Of a DNA stretch of 64,000 nucleotides, positions 36,116 to 48,080 are shown piece by piece (within the stretch, counting starts at the first letter, position 1; each line of letters begins with the position of its first letter). The position numbers and the translations under genes are program-made. The notes beneath the pieces are model-generated. The model was not told the origin of the DNA and did no database searches. It worked only from the letters and a program-made list of their open reading frames with translations. This stretch comes from Jatrophihabitans sp964252635 (lineage in GTDB: Bacteria; Actinomycetota; Actinomycetes; Mycobacteriales; Jatrophihabitantaceae): positions 1 to 64,000 of the forward strand of contig NZ_CAXUNP010000021.1 in assembly GCF_964252635.1 (NCBI RefSeq), written 5' to 3'.

Positions 36116-37992
36116 CAGCTGTCTCCGATCGCGCGCTCGAGCAGATTGCGGCGGTAGGACTCCAGGGCGATGAGCTCGCCGAACAGCTGGGCGTGCCGGT
36201 CCGGCTGTTCCTGCGGGTTGATGCGCTGCAGCTTGGATTTCACGGCCGCGATCTGGCGGACGGCGACGATCTCGTGCAGGCGGGCAAGCATCGACGCGGC
36301 GTACCGCACCTGGGCCTCGGTGCCCGACCGCAGCGGCTGCACGGTCAGCGCGCGGATGCCGCTGCGGACGCGCTCGTCGGGCAGGTGCGCCTCGATGGCC
36401 TCCGTCCAGGCCGGCCCGCTGAGCCCGGCGGCCGTGCCGCCCGCCGCGATGACGGCCTTCGAGACCTGCCGGTGCGCGTCGACGAGGAACGCCTCAGGGG
36501 TCAGCGCGTCGAACTCCGGCCCGGCCACGGCCGGCAGCTGCAGGGCGATCTTGAGCACCTCGCGCTCGACCGCCGCGACCGACTCGTCGACCTTGACGCG
36601 CTCGGACTCGGCGGCCGGCGCAGGCGCCGCGGCCACAGGCGCGCCCCGCTTGTCGGTCGACCGGATCAGGCCGCGGACGCGCGTGACCACCCGCATCGGG
36701 TCGTCGAAGCCGACCAGCCCGGCGAGCCGCCGCGCGTACTCGTCGCGCAGCGCATGGTCCTTGATCTGGGCCACCATCGGGATCGCGCGGTCCAGGGCGG
36801 CCGTCTGCCCCTCGGCGGTGTCGAGATCGAAGCGCCGGGTCGTCGCGCGGAGCATGAACTCGACGAGGGGCACGCGGCGGGCGACGAGGTCGCGCACCGC
36901 GGTGTCGCCGTTGGCGATCCGCAGCTCGCACGGGTCCATGCCCGTGTCCTCGATGGCCACGAAGGTCTGGGCCACGAACTTCTGGTCGTCGACGAAGGCC
37001 CGCTCGGCGGCCTTCATGCCTGCCGAGTCGCCGTCGAAGGTGAAGATCACCTCACCGGTGGAGTCGGAGTCCATGAGCAGGCGACGCAGCACCGACACGT
37101 GCTCGGTACCGAAGGCGGTGCCGCAGGTGGCGACCGCGGTGCCCACGCCCGCCAGGTGGCAGGCCATGACGTCGGTGTAGCCCTCGACGATGACGGCCTG
37201 GTGCTTGCGGGCGATGTCCTTCTTGGCGAGGTCGGCGCTGTAGAGCAGCTGGCTCTTCTTGTAGATCGGCGTCTCGGGGGTGTTGAGGTACTTCGCCTCG
37301 ATGCGGTCGTCGTCGAAGATCCGCCGCGCACCGAAGCCGACGACGTCGCCGCCGATCTCGCGGATCGGCCACAGCAGGCGGCGGTGGAACCGGTCGATCA
37401 GCCCGCTGCGGCCGCCCTCTCGCGACAACCCGGCGAGGGTCAGCTCCTGGGCGGAGAACTTGCGGGCCAGCAGGTGCCGGGTCAGCGCGTCCCACCCGGA
37501 CGGCGCGTACCCGCAGCCGAACCGGGCCGCCGCCATCGCGTCGAAACCGCGGCTCTTCAGGAACTCGCGGGCCGGCTCGGCCTCGGGGCTGGTCAGCTGC
37601 TCGCGGTAGAAGTCGGCGGCCGCGGCGTGCGCCTCCAGCAGACGTGTGCGCTGGCCGTGCGACCGCCCCGGGCCGGGCCCCGAACCCTCGACGTAGCGCA
37701 GCTGCACGCCGGCGCGGGCGGCCAGCTTCTCGATGGCCTCGCTGAAGTCGATGTGCTCGATGTCCTGGACGAACTTGATGACGTCGCCGCCCGCCTGGCA
37801 GCCGAAACAGTGGAACAGGCCCTTGGCCGGCGTGACGTTGAACGACGCCGACTTCTCGTCGTGGAAGGGGCAGATGCCCTTCAGGTTGCCGCCGCCGGCG
37901 TTGCGCAGCTGCACGTGCTCGCCGATGACGTCGTCGATCGGGGACCGCTCACGGACGGCGGCGATGTCCTCGTCCCGGATCCGACCTGCCAC
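36115..37992 (-). CDS. dnaG: DNA primase
   Basis: 625 residues. N-terminal CHC2 zinc finger (C41, H44, C62, C65), TOPRIM domain with EGYTDVMA near 267 and FDGDSAGMKAA near 313, and a C-terminal helicase-binding region. Synthesises RNA primers for replication. GTG 37992 chosen because family proteins open AGRIRDEDI; the open frame extends to 38955 over the divergent ABC gene and is a shadow. A conserved 60-nt repeat directly precedes the start (see repeat entry). Confidence 0.97.
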   Translation of the reverse strand: MAGRIRDEDIAAVRERSPIDDVIGEHVQLRNAGGGNLKGICPFHDEKSASFNVTPAKGLFHCFGCQAGGDVIKFVQDIEHIDFSEAIEKLAARAGVQLRYVEGSGPGPGRSHGQRTRLLEAHAAAADFYREQLTSPEAEPAREFLKSRGFDAMAAARFGCGYAPSGWDALTRHLLARKFSAQELTLAGLSREGGRSGLIDRFHRRLLWPIREIGGDVVGFGARRIFDDDRIEAKYLNTPETPIYKKSQLLYSADLAKKDIARKHQAVIVEGYTDVMACHLAGVGTAVATCGTAFGTEHVSVLRRLLMDSDSTGEVIFTFDGDSAGMKAAERAFVDDQKFVAQTFVAIEDTGMDPCELRIANGDTAVRDLVARRVPLVEFMLRATTRRFDLDTAEGQTAALDRAIPMVAQIKDHALRDEYARRLAGLVGFDDPMRVVTRVRGLIRSTDKRGAPVAAAPAPAAESERVKVDESVAAVEREVLKIALQLPAVAGPEFDALTPEAFLVDAHRQVSKAVIAAGGTAAGLSGPAWTEAIEAHLPDERVRSGIRALTVQPLRSGTEAQVRYAASMLARLHEIVAVRQIAAVKSKLQRINPQEQPDRHAQLFGELIALESYRRNLLERAIGDS

Positions 37993-37994
37993 GC

Positions 37995-38054
37995 CCTCAC
38001 TCCGTTCGGGCTCGTGACGCTGAGCCCATTGTTCGCTCCGCAAGCGTCGCTCAC
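37995..38054 (-). repeat. Dispersed two-part repeat, copy A (before dnaG)
   Basis: Reads on the reverse strand as a 24-nt half beginning gtgagcgacgcttgcg, a 17-nt variable spacer and a second half ending cgaacggagtgagg, 2 nt before the dnaG GTG. Same element as copies at 43642 and 50411; it supplies a GAGG ribosome-like site. Confidence 0.85.
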
Positions 38055-38106
38055 CACGAAGTCTAGGCCGCGGGTCCGACGACGCCGTGCGGGCACAATC
38101 GGGACT

Positions 38107-39075
38107 GTGCACAGTGAGGCGGCGACCGCCGTCGAGGTCCGGGATCTCGTCAAGCGCTACCCGAAGAGCACGGTCAACGCCGTGGACGGGCTGTCCTTCG
38201 CGGTGCCGCCCGGGGAGGTGTTCGGCCTGCTCGGCCCGAACGGCGCGGGCAAGTCGACCGCCATCGGCATCCTGACGACGCGGGTGGTGGCGACCTCCGG
38301 CTCCGCGACGGTCAGCGGCATCGACGTCGTCCACCAGCCGGTGGCGGCGCGTGCCCGGCTGGCCGTGGTGCCGCAGCGGGTCAACCTCGACCGCCAGCTG
38401 ACGGCCCGGCAGAACCTGATCTTCCACGCCGCCTACCACGGCGTCGCCAAGCGGGCCCGCGCGCAGCGGGCCGACGACGTGCTCGAGCAGTTCGGGCTCG
38501 CCGACCGCGGCGGCGACAAGGTCGACCGCTTCTCCGGCGGCCAGTCGCAGCGGCTGATGATCGCCCGGGCCCTCATGCACCGCCCGGACGTGCTCTTCCT
38601 CGACGAGCCGTCGACCGGTCTCGACCCGCAGGCCCGGCTGTTCGTCTGGGATCGCGTGCGAGACCTGCAACGCGACGGCGTCACCGTCATCCTCACCACG
38701 CACGACATGGACGAGGCGACCGAGCTCTGCGACCGCGTCGGCATCGTCGACCACGGCACGCTGCTCGCCCTCGACACCCCGGACGGGTTGACCCGCGCCC
38801 TGCCCGGCAGCGCCACCGTCGACGTGACCCTGGCCGACCCGGTCGAGAGCACCCCCGGCCTGCTGGACGGGCTGCGCGAGCTCGACACCGTCGAGCGGGT
38901 TGAGACGGGCGAACCGAACACCGCCCGCCTGTACGTCGCCGGCGACCCGGCCCACCTCGTCGCCGACGTGGCCGGGCTCGTCAACGCCCGGGGCGCGACG
39001 GTGAACGACCTGTCCTTCGGCCGCGCCAGCCTCGAGGACGTATTCATCTCACTGACCGGAAGGGGCCTGCGGTGA
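38107..39075 (+). CDS. Multidrug ABC transporter ATP-binding protein (DrrA-like)
   Basis: 322 residues. Walker A GPNGAGKST near 43-51, signature FSGGQSQR near 142-149, Walker B VLFLDEPSTGLDPQ, H-loop THDMDEA, and the C-terminal DUF4162-type domain. With the ABC-2 permease it forms a DrrAB-type exporter. GTG 38107 is the first start with conserved N-terminus; the frame extends upstream across antisense dnaG as a shadow. Confidence 0.93.
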   Translation: MHSEAATAVEVRDLVKRYPKSTVNAVDGLSFAVPPGEVFGLLGPNGAGKSTAIGILTTRVVATSGSATVSGIDVVHQPVAARARLAVVPQRVNLDRQLTARQNLIFHAAYHGVAKRARAQRADDVLEQFGLADRGGDKVDRFSGGQSQRLMIARALMHRPDVLFLDEPSTGLDPQARLFVWDRVRDLQRDGVTVILTTHDMDEATELCDRVGIVDHGTLLALDTPDGLTRALPGSATVDVTLADPVESTPGLLDGLRELDTVERVETGEPNTARLYVAGDPAHLVADVAGLVNARGATVNDLSFGRASLEDVFISLTGRGLR

Positions 39076-39881
39076 CCGCCGTCGACGGACCGACCCGCAC
39101 CGACGCCGCGCCCCGGGCCGGGCGGGCGTTCCTCGCCGTGCTCGGGCGCGACCTGTTCGTCACCGGCCGCGAGCTGCCGGTCTTCCTCGCCCAGGTACTG
39201 CTGCAGCCGCTGTTCCTGCTGTTCGTCTTCGGCAAGATCCTCACCGAGATCGGCGCCGCGAACGCGGGCTACTCGCGACTCCTGTTCCCGGGCATCATCG
39301 CCCTGACCACCGTCCTGACCGGCCTGCAGGCGACCGCCCTGCCGTTGGTGCTCGACTTCTCCTTCAGCCGCGAGATCGAGGACCGGCTGCTCGCGCCGCT
39401 GCCGATCATGGCCGTCGCGGTCGAGAAGATGGCCTTCGCGACGATCCGGGCCGTCGTCGCGGCCGCGGTCATGTTCCCGCTCGGCTACTGGATCCTGGGG
39501 TCGCTGTCGATCCACCCCGACGGCGTGCCGCTGCTCGTCGTCACCATCGTCGTCGGGTCGGTGCTGGGCTCGGCCGTCGGCATGACACTGGGCACCTTCG
39601 TGCCGCCCACCCGCATCAACATCATGTTCGCGCTGGTCCTGACGCCGCTGATCTTCACCGGCTGCACCCAGTACCCGTGGCCGTCGCTGTCGCACCTGCG
39701 CTGGTTCCAGGTGCTGACGCTCGTCAACCCGCTCACCTACGTCAGCGAGACCATGCGCGGCGCGATCGTGCCCGACTCGCCGCACCTGCAGGCGGCGATC
39801 ACGGTGCCGGTGATGCTGGCCGCGACGGCGCTGTTCGTGGTGCTCGGCATGATCGGGTTCCGCCGGCGTGCGGTCGACTGA
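39072..39881 (+). CDS. ABC-2 type permease (DrrB-like)
   Basis: 269 residues, six helices, ABC2_membrane signature (GIIALTTVLTGLQATALPLVLDFSFSREIEDRLLAPLP) and late LVNPLTYVSETMRG. GTG 39072 overlaps the ATPase stop. Transports an unknown hydrophobic substrate. Confidence 0.92.
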   Translation: MTAVDGPTRTDAAPRAGRAFLAVLGRDLFVTGRELPVFLAQVLLQPLFLLFVFGKILTEIGAANAGYSRLLFPGIIALTTVLTGLQATALPLVLDFSFSREIEDRLLAPLPIMAVAVEKMAFATIRAVVAAAVMFPLGYWILGSLSIHPDGVPLLVVTIVVGSVLGSAVGMTLGTFVPPTRINIMFALVLTPLIFTGCTQYPWPSLSHLRWFQVLTLVNPLTYVSETMRGAIVPDSPHLQAAITVPVMLAATALFVVLGMIGFRRRAVD

Positions 39882-40035
39882 GCAACCCGCTCCGACACCC
39901 CGGCGTCCGAAATGCCGGAAATGCTTGACTAGCTCACAGGTTGGGTGTCAGCTTCGTCCTGTTTGCCGTAGTGGCCCAGCTCACACTGCCGGTCGGCCGG
40001 GCCACGCTCATCCCCCACCGGAGGCACAGGTGCCC

Positions 40036-42327
40036 ATGAACCATCGACGGTCCCGACCGAAAATCGCGCTCGCCGGACTCGCGGTCACGGGGGTGGTCGC
40101 CGCCGGGCTCGTCACCGCGGCCAGCTCCGACGCGAGCACCGCGGTCTACAAGCAGCCCAACGCCACGCCGGCCGCCCGCGCCCGGGATCTTGCCCATCGG
40201 CTGTCGCTGGACGAGCAGATCGGCCAACTCGTGCAGATCCAGGTCGGCCAGCTCTACGGCGACGGGACGGGGTACAACGCCGGGCCCCTGAACGCCGCCA
40301 AGGCCCAGCAGATCCTCAGCACCGACAAGGTCGGGTCGATCCTGTCCGGCGGCGGCGACGTCCCGGGTGAGGGCGCCTACCCGAACACCCCGCAGACGTG
40401 GGCCACTCAGATCAACGCCCTCGAGAAGTACTCCATCGACCACTCCCCGCACCACATCCCCATCGTCTACGGCGCCGACGTCGTCCACGGTCACAACGAC
40501 GTCGTGGGCACCACGCTGTTCCCGCAGCAGATCGGGATGGGCTCGAGCTTCGACCCGTCGCTGGTGACGGCGGCGCAGAAGTCGGCCGGGCGCGCCGCGG
40601 CGGCGACCAACGTGCGCTGGGCGTTCTCGCCGGTCGCCGACGTCGACACCAACTCGCGGTGGGGTCGCTACTACGAGTCCTTCGGCGAGGACCCGGTACT
40701 CGCGGGCACCATGGCGGCCGCATCGGTGAAGGGCCTGCAGACATCGCCGCGCGTCGCGGCCAGTGTCAAACACTTCGCCGGCTACGCGGCCTCGAACAGC
40801 GGCCTGGACCGGTCGGCGCTGGACACCTCGCTGCGTGGCTTCCAGACCTACCAGCTGCCGTCCTACGAGCGGGCCATCGACGCCGACCCGCTGTCGATCA
40901 TGGTCAACTCGGCGTCGATCAACGGGGTGCCGGCCACCGGGTCGAAGTACCTGTTGACGACGGTGCTGCGCAAGCAGCTGGGCTTCACCGGTGTGGCCAT
41001 CAGCGACTGGAACGACGTTGCCGCACTGTGGCAGAAGTACCACGTCGTCGGCGACTACGAGCACGCCATCGCGCTGGCCATCAACTCCGGCGTGGACGTG
41101 ACGATGGAGCCGCTGGACGCCAACGCGTTCGTCACCAACCTGCACGCGGCCATCAGCGACAAGCTGATCAAGCGATCCCGCATCCTGCAGGCCGTGACGC
41201 GGGTGCTGACCATGAAGTTCAAGCTGGGCCTGTTCGACAACCCCTACGTGAACGCGGCGAAGGCGAACGCGATCCTGGGCGCGGACACGGCACTGGCCCG
41301 TCGGGCCGCCGCCGAGAGCACCGTGCTGCTGCGCAACCAGAACAGCGCGTTGCCGCTCAAGCCGTCGGCCAAGGTCGTCGTCACCGGTCCGGCTGCGGAT
41401 TCTGTCGCCGACACCCTCGGTGGCTGGAGCGTCGGCTGGCAGGGCGTGCCGGACGGCAGCAAGGAATCCGCGGTCACCGTACGTCAGGGTATGGAGACGG
41501 CCGGCGGGTCGAACGTCACCTACGCCGCAACGCAGGCCGATGCGGTCAGCAAGACCAAGAGCGCCGACGCTGCCGTTGTCGTGCTCGGCCGGGGCCCGGG
41601 CGCGGAAGGTCCGAACGACCAGCGTGACCCCACGTTGCCGAGCGACCAGCAGGCCATGGTCAGCGCGCTGCGGGCCACCGGCAAGCCGGTGATCGTCGTG
41701 CTCATCGACGACCGCCCGGACGTGCTGGGCAGCGCGGGCGACGCCGACGGGATCCTGGCCGCGTGGCGGCCGGGCTCGCAGGGTGGCAACGGGGTCGCCG
41801 ATCTGGTGTACGGCAAGGTGAACCCGAGCGCCAAGCTGCCGGTGAGCTGGCCCAAGCTCGCCACCGACCAGCCGTCGGACTACCTGTACAACACGCTGCC
41901 GAACACCTACAACGGCACCGGCTCGGTGTACCAGCCGGCGTACCCCTTCGGCTTCGGGCTGTCGTACACGACGACGACCGCGTCGGTGTCGAAGGTCCGG
42001 CGGTCGGGCAACACGGTGTCGGTGACGGTGTCCGTCGCCAACACCGGGTCGCAGGCCGGTGACCTCGTGGTGCCGGTCTACGCCTCGCAACCGCAGAGTG
42101 CGGTGCTGGTGCCGGCGAAGCGGCTGGCCGGGTTCACCCGGGTGACGCTGGCTGCGGGGCAGACCCGGACGGTGCGGGTCAGCTTCCCGACCACCACGCT
42201 AGGCGTCGTCCAGGGCGACATGAACGCCTCCGGGCCGCGCACGCTCGAGCACGGCACGTACGTGTTCTCGACCGGCACGGCGACGGACGCCGTGACCCCG
42301 GGGGCGGCGAACTCGATCGACCTCTGA
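40036..42327 (+). CDS. GH3-family beta-glucosidase
   Basis: 763 residues. Signal peptide (residues 1-33, cleaved near SSDAS), catalytic (alpha/beta)8 domain with VKHFAGYAASNSG and the nucleophile D324 in SDWND, C-terminal domain with the FGFGLSYT motif near 640, and a fibronectin-III-like end domain. Probably a secreted beta-glucosidase/xylosidase. GGAGG 11 nt before ATG 40036. Stand-alone, between an ABC exporter and the dgt gene. Confidence 0.93.
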   Translation: MNHRRSRPKIALAGLAVTGVVAAGLVTAASSDASTAVYKQPNATPAARARDLAHRLSLDEQIGQLVQIQVGQLYGDGTGYNAGPLNAAKAQQILSTDKVGSILSGGGDVPGEGAYPNTPQTWATQINALEKYSIDHSPHHIPIVYGADVVHGHNDVVGTTLFPQQIGMGSSFDPSLVTAAQKSAGRAAAATNVRWAFSPVADVDTNSRWGRYYESFGEDPVLAGTMAAASVKGLQTSPRVAASVKHFAGYAASNSGLDRSALDTSLRGFQTYQLPSYERAIDADPLSIMVNSASINGVPATGSKYLLTTVLRKQLGFTGVAISDWNDVAALWQKYHVVGDYEHAIALAINSGVDVTMEPLDANAFVTNLHAAISDKLIKRSRILQAVTRVLTMKFKLGLFDNPYVNAAKANAILGADTALARRAAAESTVLLRNQNSALPLKPSAKVVVTGPAADSVADTLGGWSVGWQGVPDGSKESAVTVRQGMETAGGSNVTYAATQADAVSKTKSADAAVVVLGRGPGAEGPNDQRDPTLPSDQQAMVSALRATGKPVIVVLIDDRPDVLGSAGDADGILAAWRPGSQGGNGVADLVYGKVNPSAKLPVSWPKLATDQPSDYLYNTLPNTYNGTGSVYQPAYPFGFGLSYTTTTASVSKVRRSGNTVSVTVSVANTGSQAGDLVVPVYASQPQSAVLVPAKRLAGFTRVTLAAGQTRTVRVSFPTTTLGVVQGDMNASGPRTLEHGTYVFSTGTATDAVTPGAANSIDL

Positions 42328-42396
42328 TCCCACCCGGGTGGTCACCAGCGCCGGATCGTCGCTCGCCGACGGTCCGGCGCTGTTGTTCGCGGGGGT

Positions 42397-43641
42397 TCAG
42401 TCGGGGCGTAAGAGCCGCGCGTGCCGCAGGACCGCGGAGGAGTCGGTGAGCTGGGCGACCTGGTCCACGACGACGCGCAGTCGATCGGCATCAGAACCGG
42501 CGGCGTGCCAAGCGGGCACCAGCCCGCGGTCCAGCGTGTGCGGGGCACCGTCGGACAGGGCCTCGACGAGTTCGGTGAGCAGCCGTCGCTGGCCGGCTTG
42601 CAGGTCTGGCGTGCCGGGCCGGCGCATCACGAACAGGACCGCCACGGCTTTCAGCAACGCGCACTCGGCCGCGACGCGGTCGGGGACGATTAGGTCGGCG
42701 TCGTAGCGCGACAGTGGAGCGACGCCGTACGCCTCCTGCGTCGCGGTGACGGCCGCACCGACGAAACGGCCGGTCAGCTCGCTCGTGGCCCGCTTGGCCG
42801 CGGCCTGCGCGGCGTAGGAACTGTCGTAGGTGGCGAGGTCGCGCAGGGTCGGCAGCAGCAACAGCTCGTCGAGCACCGGCGCGAGGTCGGCCGCGGCCTG
42901 CGGCGAGTACTGCGCCGCGGCAACCTCACACAGCGACGCCCGGGCGTCGGCGTCGAGGTCTGCGAGCCGGATGTGCCCAGCGTGCACGCCGTCCTCGACG
43001 TCGTGCACCGAGTAGGCGACGTCGTCGGCCCAGTCCATGATCTGTGCCTCGAGGCAGCGGCGCCCGGGCGGCGCACCGTCGCGCAGCCAGTCGAAGGCGG
43101 CGCGGTCGGCGGCGTACACGCCGTACTTCGCGGTGCCCTCGCGGCGCGGCCATGGGTACTTGCACGTGGCGTCGAGCGCTGCGCGGGTGAGGTTCAGCCC
43201 GGCGGCGCCACCGTCGCGCAGCACCTTGGCCTCCAGCCGGGTCAGCACCCGCAGCGTCTGGGCGTTGCCCTCGAAGCCGCCGCAGGACCCGGACACGGCG
43301 TCCAGCGCCGCCTCGCCGTTGTGGCCGAACGGCGGGTGCCCGATGTCGTGGGCGAGGCCGGCGGCGTCGACCAGGTCGGCGGAGCAGCCGAGGGAGTCGG
43401 CGATCTCGCGACCGATCTGGGCGACCTCGAGCGAATGGGTCAGGCGGGTGCGGGGGAAGTCGTCCTCGCCCGGCACGACGACCTGGGTCTTGTCGGCGAG
43501 CCGGCGGAACGCGTAGGAGTGCAGCACCCGGGCGCGGTCACGGGCGAAGTCCTCACGACCCCGCGCACCGGCCTCGGCGCCGGCCCGCTTGGGCGGCTCG
43601 TCCACCCAGCGCGCCCGCGCGTGGGCGTCGTAACCGGTCAC
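42397..43641 (-). CDS. dgt: dGTPase-like deoxynucleotide triphosphohydrolase
   Basis: 414 residues. HD-domain metal motif: THSLEVAQIGREIA near 60 and HDIGHPPFGHNGE near 88, both family marks. It hydrolyses dNTPs to deoxynucleosides and triphosphate. Start taken at GTG 43641, which abuts repeat copy B; TTG 43665 and GTG 43647 would add residues encoded by the repeat. Same strand as the YbjN-like gene. Confidence 0.92.
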   Translation of the reverse strand: MTGYDAHARARWVDEPPKRAGAEAGARGREDFARDRARVLHSYAFRRLADKTQVVVPGEDDFPRTRLTHSLEVAQIGREIADSLGCSADLVDAAGLAHDIGHPPFGHNGEAALDAVSGSCGGFEGNAQTLRVLTRLEAKVLRDGGAAGLNLTRAALDATCKYPWPRREGTAKYGVYAADRAAFDWLRDGAPPGRRCLEAQIMDWADDVAYSVHDVEDGVHAGHIRLADLDADARASLCEVAAAQYSPQAAADLAPVLDELLLLPTLRDLATYDSSYAAQAAAKRATSELTGRFVGAAVTATQEAYGVAPLSRYDADLIVPDRVAAECALLKAVAVLFVMRRPGTPDLQAGQRRLLTELVEALSDGAPHTLDRGLVPAWHAAGSDADRLRVVVDQVAQLTDSSAVLRHARLLRPD

Positions 43642-43703
43642 CCTCACTTCGTTCGGGTCGGCCAAGCCGTCATCCTTTGGTTCGCTCCGCGAGCGTCGCT
43701 CAC
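43642..43703 (-). repeat. Dispersed two-part repeat, copy B (before dgt)
   Basis: 62 nt: 24-nt half differing from copy A by one base, a 19-nt variable middle and a half ending cgaacgaagtgagg, immediately before GTG 43641. Confidence 0.85.
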
Positions 43704-43713
43704 TGCTGAGGGG

Positions 43714-44205
43714 TCAGATCTGCTCGTCGATCCAGTCACTGAACCGCAACAGGATGTCGATCCACATCGCGACGGCGTACTTGATCTGCGCCCGCGTCGA
43801 GGCCTCGAAGTCGTGGCACTGCTCGGCGCACACGCTGACCATGCCGTCGTCGGGCAGGATCGTGTACGCCTTCGCGAACAGGCGGGTGCGGTTCCACTCG
43901 TCGAGCAGCACGGTCAACGCACCACGGTCGTCGACACTGAACCTGCGGTTGAGGTACAGCCGCGCCTGCAGCACCTCATTTTGGTCGCCGTAGAAGAAGA
44001 AGTACACCGAGCACTTCTCCCACCGGACGATCAGGTCGCCGTCGGAGTCGATCGCGTGCCGGAGCCCGAATTCGTCGAGCAGTTGCTGGACGAGGCCGAT
44101 GCTGGGCAGGACGTGGGTACCACCATGCGGCAGCCCGCGACGGGCGAGCGTCGGGAACGCGGCCACGGCACCGGTGTCGGAGGAGCGGGGCCGGCGGCGG
44201 AACAC
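43714..44205 (-). CDS. YbjN-domain protein
   Basis: 163 residues with the YbjN/type-III-chaperone-like fold: LVQQLLDEFGLRH, VYFFFYGDQNEVLQARLYLNRRF, VLLDEWNRTRLFAKAYT and VAMWIDILLRFSDWI. Function unknown in Actinobacteria. GTG 44205 is used, but GTG 44166 is equally possible; no ribosome site decides. Confidence 0.75.
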   Translation of the reverse strand: MFRRRPRSSDTGAVAAFPTLARRGLPHGGTHVLPSIGLVQQLLDEFGLRHAIDSDGDLIVRWEKCSVYFFFYGDQNEVLQARLYLNRRFSVDDRGALTVLLDEWNRTRLFAKAYTILPDDGMVSVCAEQCHDFEASTRAQIKYAVAMWIDILLRFSDWIDEQI

Positions 44206-44311
44206 TCCCCGACCGTACCGGTTGACCCGAACGGGCCGTCGTGGCCCGAACACCGACCCGTTACTACGACCGGCACCACGACCAGCACCACCGACAGAGA
44301 GGCACCACCAG

Positions 44312-45154
44312 ATGAGAGTCGCGCTACTGGGCACCGGGACGATGGGGGCCGGCATGGCCCGTTCCGCACAGCGGGCCGGGCACGAGGTCACCGCCTGGAA
44401 CCGCACGCGGTCCAAGGCCGAGCCGCTGGCCGACGACGGCATCGGCGTCGCCGACTCCGTGGCCGCAGCCGTCGACGGGGCGGACGTGGTCATGACCATG
44501 CTCTTCGACGCCGACGCGGTGCTCGACGTGACCCGCGAGCTGACCGGCGCGCTCGGCCCGGACGCCGTGTGGCTGCAGTCGGCCACCGTGGGGCCCGAGG
44601 GGATCGCCCGCATCGCCCAGGCCGCCGGCTCCCAACAGCTGCTCGACGCGCCCATGCTCGGCACCAAGCAGCCGGCCGAGCAGGGCAAGCTCGTACCGCT
44701 CGTGTCCGGCCCCTCGGCGTTGATCGAACGGGCGCAGCCGGTCCTCGACGCGGTCGGCGCCAAGACGATCGTCGCCGGTGACGACCTCGGCCGGGCCAGC
44801 GCCCTGAAGCTGGCCTGCAACGCGTGGATCCTGTCGATCACGGCCGCGACCGCACAGTCGGTGGCCATCGCGAAGGGGCTGGGGGTCGACCCCGCGCTGT
44901 TCCTGCAGGCCATCGAGGGCGGAGCGTCCGACAGCCCCTACGCCCAGCTCAAGGGCGGCGCGATGATCAAGGGCGACTTCACGCCCTCGTTCGGCCTCGA
45001 CGGCGGGCGCAAGGACCTCGGTCTGATCGACGACGCGGCCCGCGCCGGTGACGTCGACCCGACGCTGATCGAGGCGGTCCGAGCACTGTTCGACGGGGCG
45101 TCGGAGGCCGGGCACGGCGACGACGACCTGGCGGCGGTGTTCACCGCCTTCTGA
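44312..45154 (+). CDS. NAD(P)-dependent beta-hydroxyacid dehydrogenase family enzyme
   Basis: 280 residues of the 3-hydroxyisobutyrate/6-phosphogluconate superfamily: Rossmann LLGTGTMGAGMARSAQ at 4-20, central DAPMLGTKQPAEQGKL and catalytic-helix region KLACNAWILSI. The canonical Lys (GxxGxGxxxKxxN) appears as ALKLACN. GAGAGG lies about 10 nt before ATG 44312. Substrate unknown. Confidence 0.88.
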   Translation: MRVALLGTGTMGAGMARSAQRAGHEVTAWNRTRSKAEPLADDGIGVADSVAAAVDGADVVMTMLFDADAVLDVTRELTGALGPDAVWLQSATVGPEGIARIAQAAGSQQLLDAPMLGTKQPAEQGKLVPLVSGPSALIERAQPVLDAVGAKTIVAGDDLGRASALKLACNAWILSITAATAQSVAIAKGLGVDPALFLQAIEGGASDSPYAQLKGGAMIKGDFTPSFGLDGGRKDLGLIDDAARAGDVDPTLIEAVRALFDGASEAGHGDDDLAAVFTAF

Positions 45155-45163
45155 GCCGGCGGG

Positions 45164-47920
<2,757 letters not shown>

Positions 47921-48011
47921 TGGAGGTCTCCGTCCGTCTGCGCTGAGTCGGGTCGTTCGGAGAGCTTAAGCCGTCGGCGAGGCGGGTATCACACGCGGCA
48001 CGGACCTGGCG

Positions 48012-48039
48012 GTTTGAGTTGACACTCGTACACTCAAAC
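48012..48039. promoter_or_regulatory. Inverted repeat and promoter elements upstream of reductase-desaturase operon
   Basis: GTTTGAGT and its complement ACTCAAAC form perfect 8-bp arms around 12 nt, with TTGACA (48019-48024) and TACACT (48029-48034) inside. A TetR-type regulator site is plausible because such desaturase operons in mycobacteria are TetR-controlled. Confidence 0.55.
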
Positions 48040-48080
48040 TGACACGGTGGGCCGAGGTCGTCAGCGACGAAGGAGACTCC

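Noticed and set aside
36076..38106. Long forward open frame antisense to dnaG joined to the ABC ATPase gene
   Set aside because: It is the complement of dnaG, which has clear catalytic motifs; only the part from 38107 shows protein-family similarity.
39882..40035. Possible riboswitch or regulator site before the GH3 gene
   Set aside because: A TTGACT at 39924 has no matching -10 and no conserved structure could be seen.
39934..42090. 718-residue reverse frame over the GH3 gene
   Set aside because: Translation is Arg/Gly/His/Val-rich without motifs, typical of an antisense shadow in high-GC DNA.
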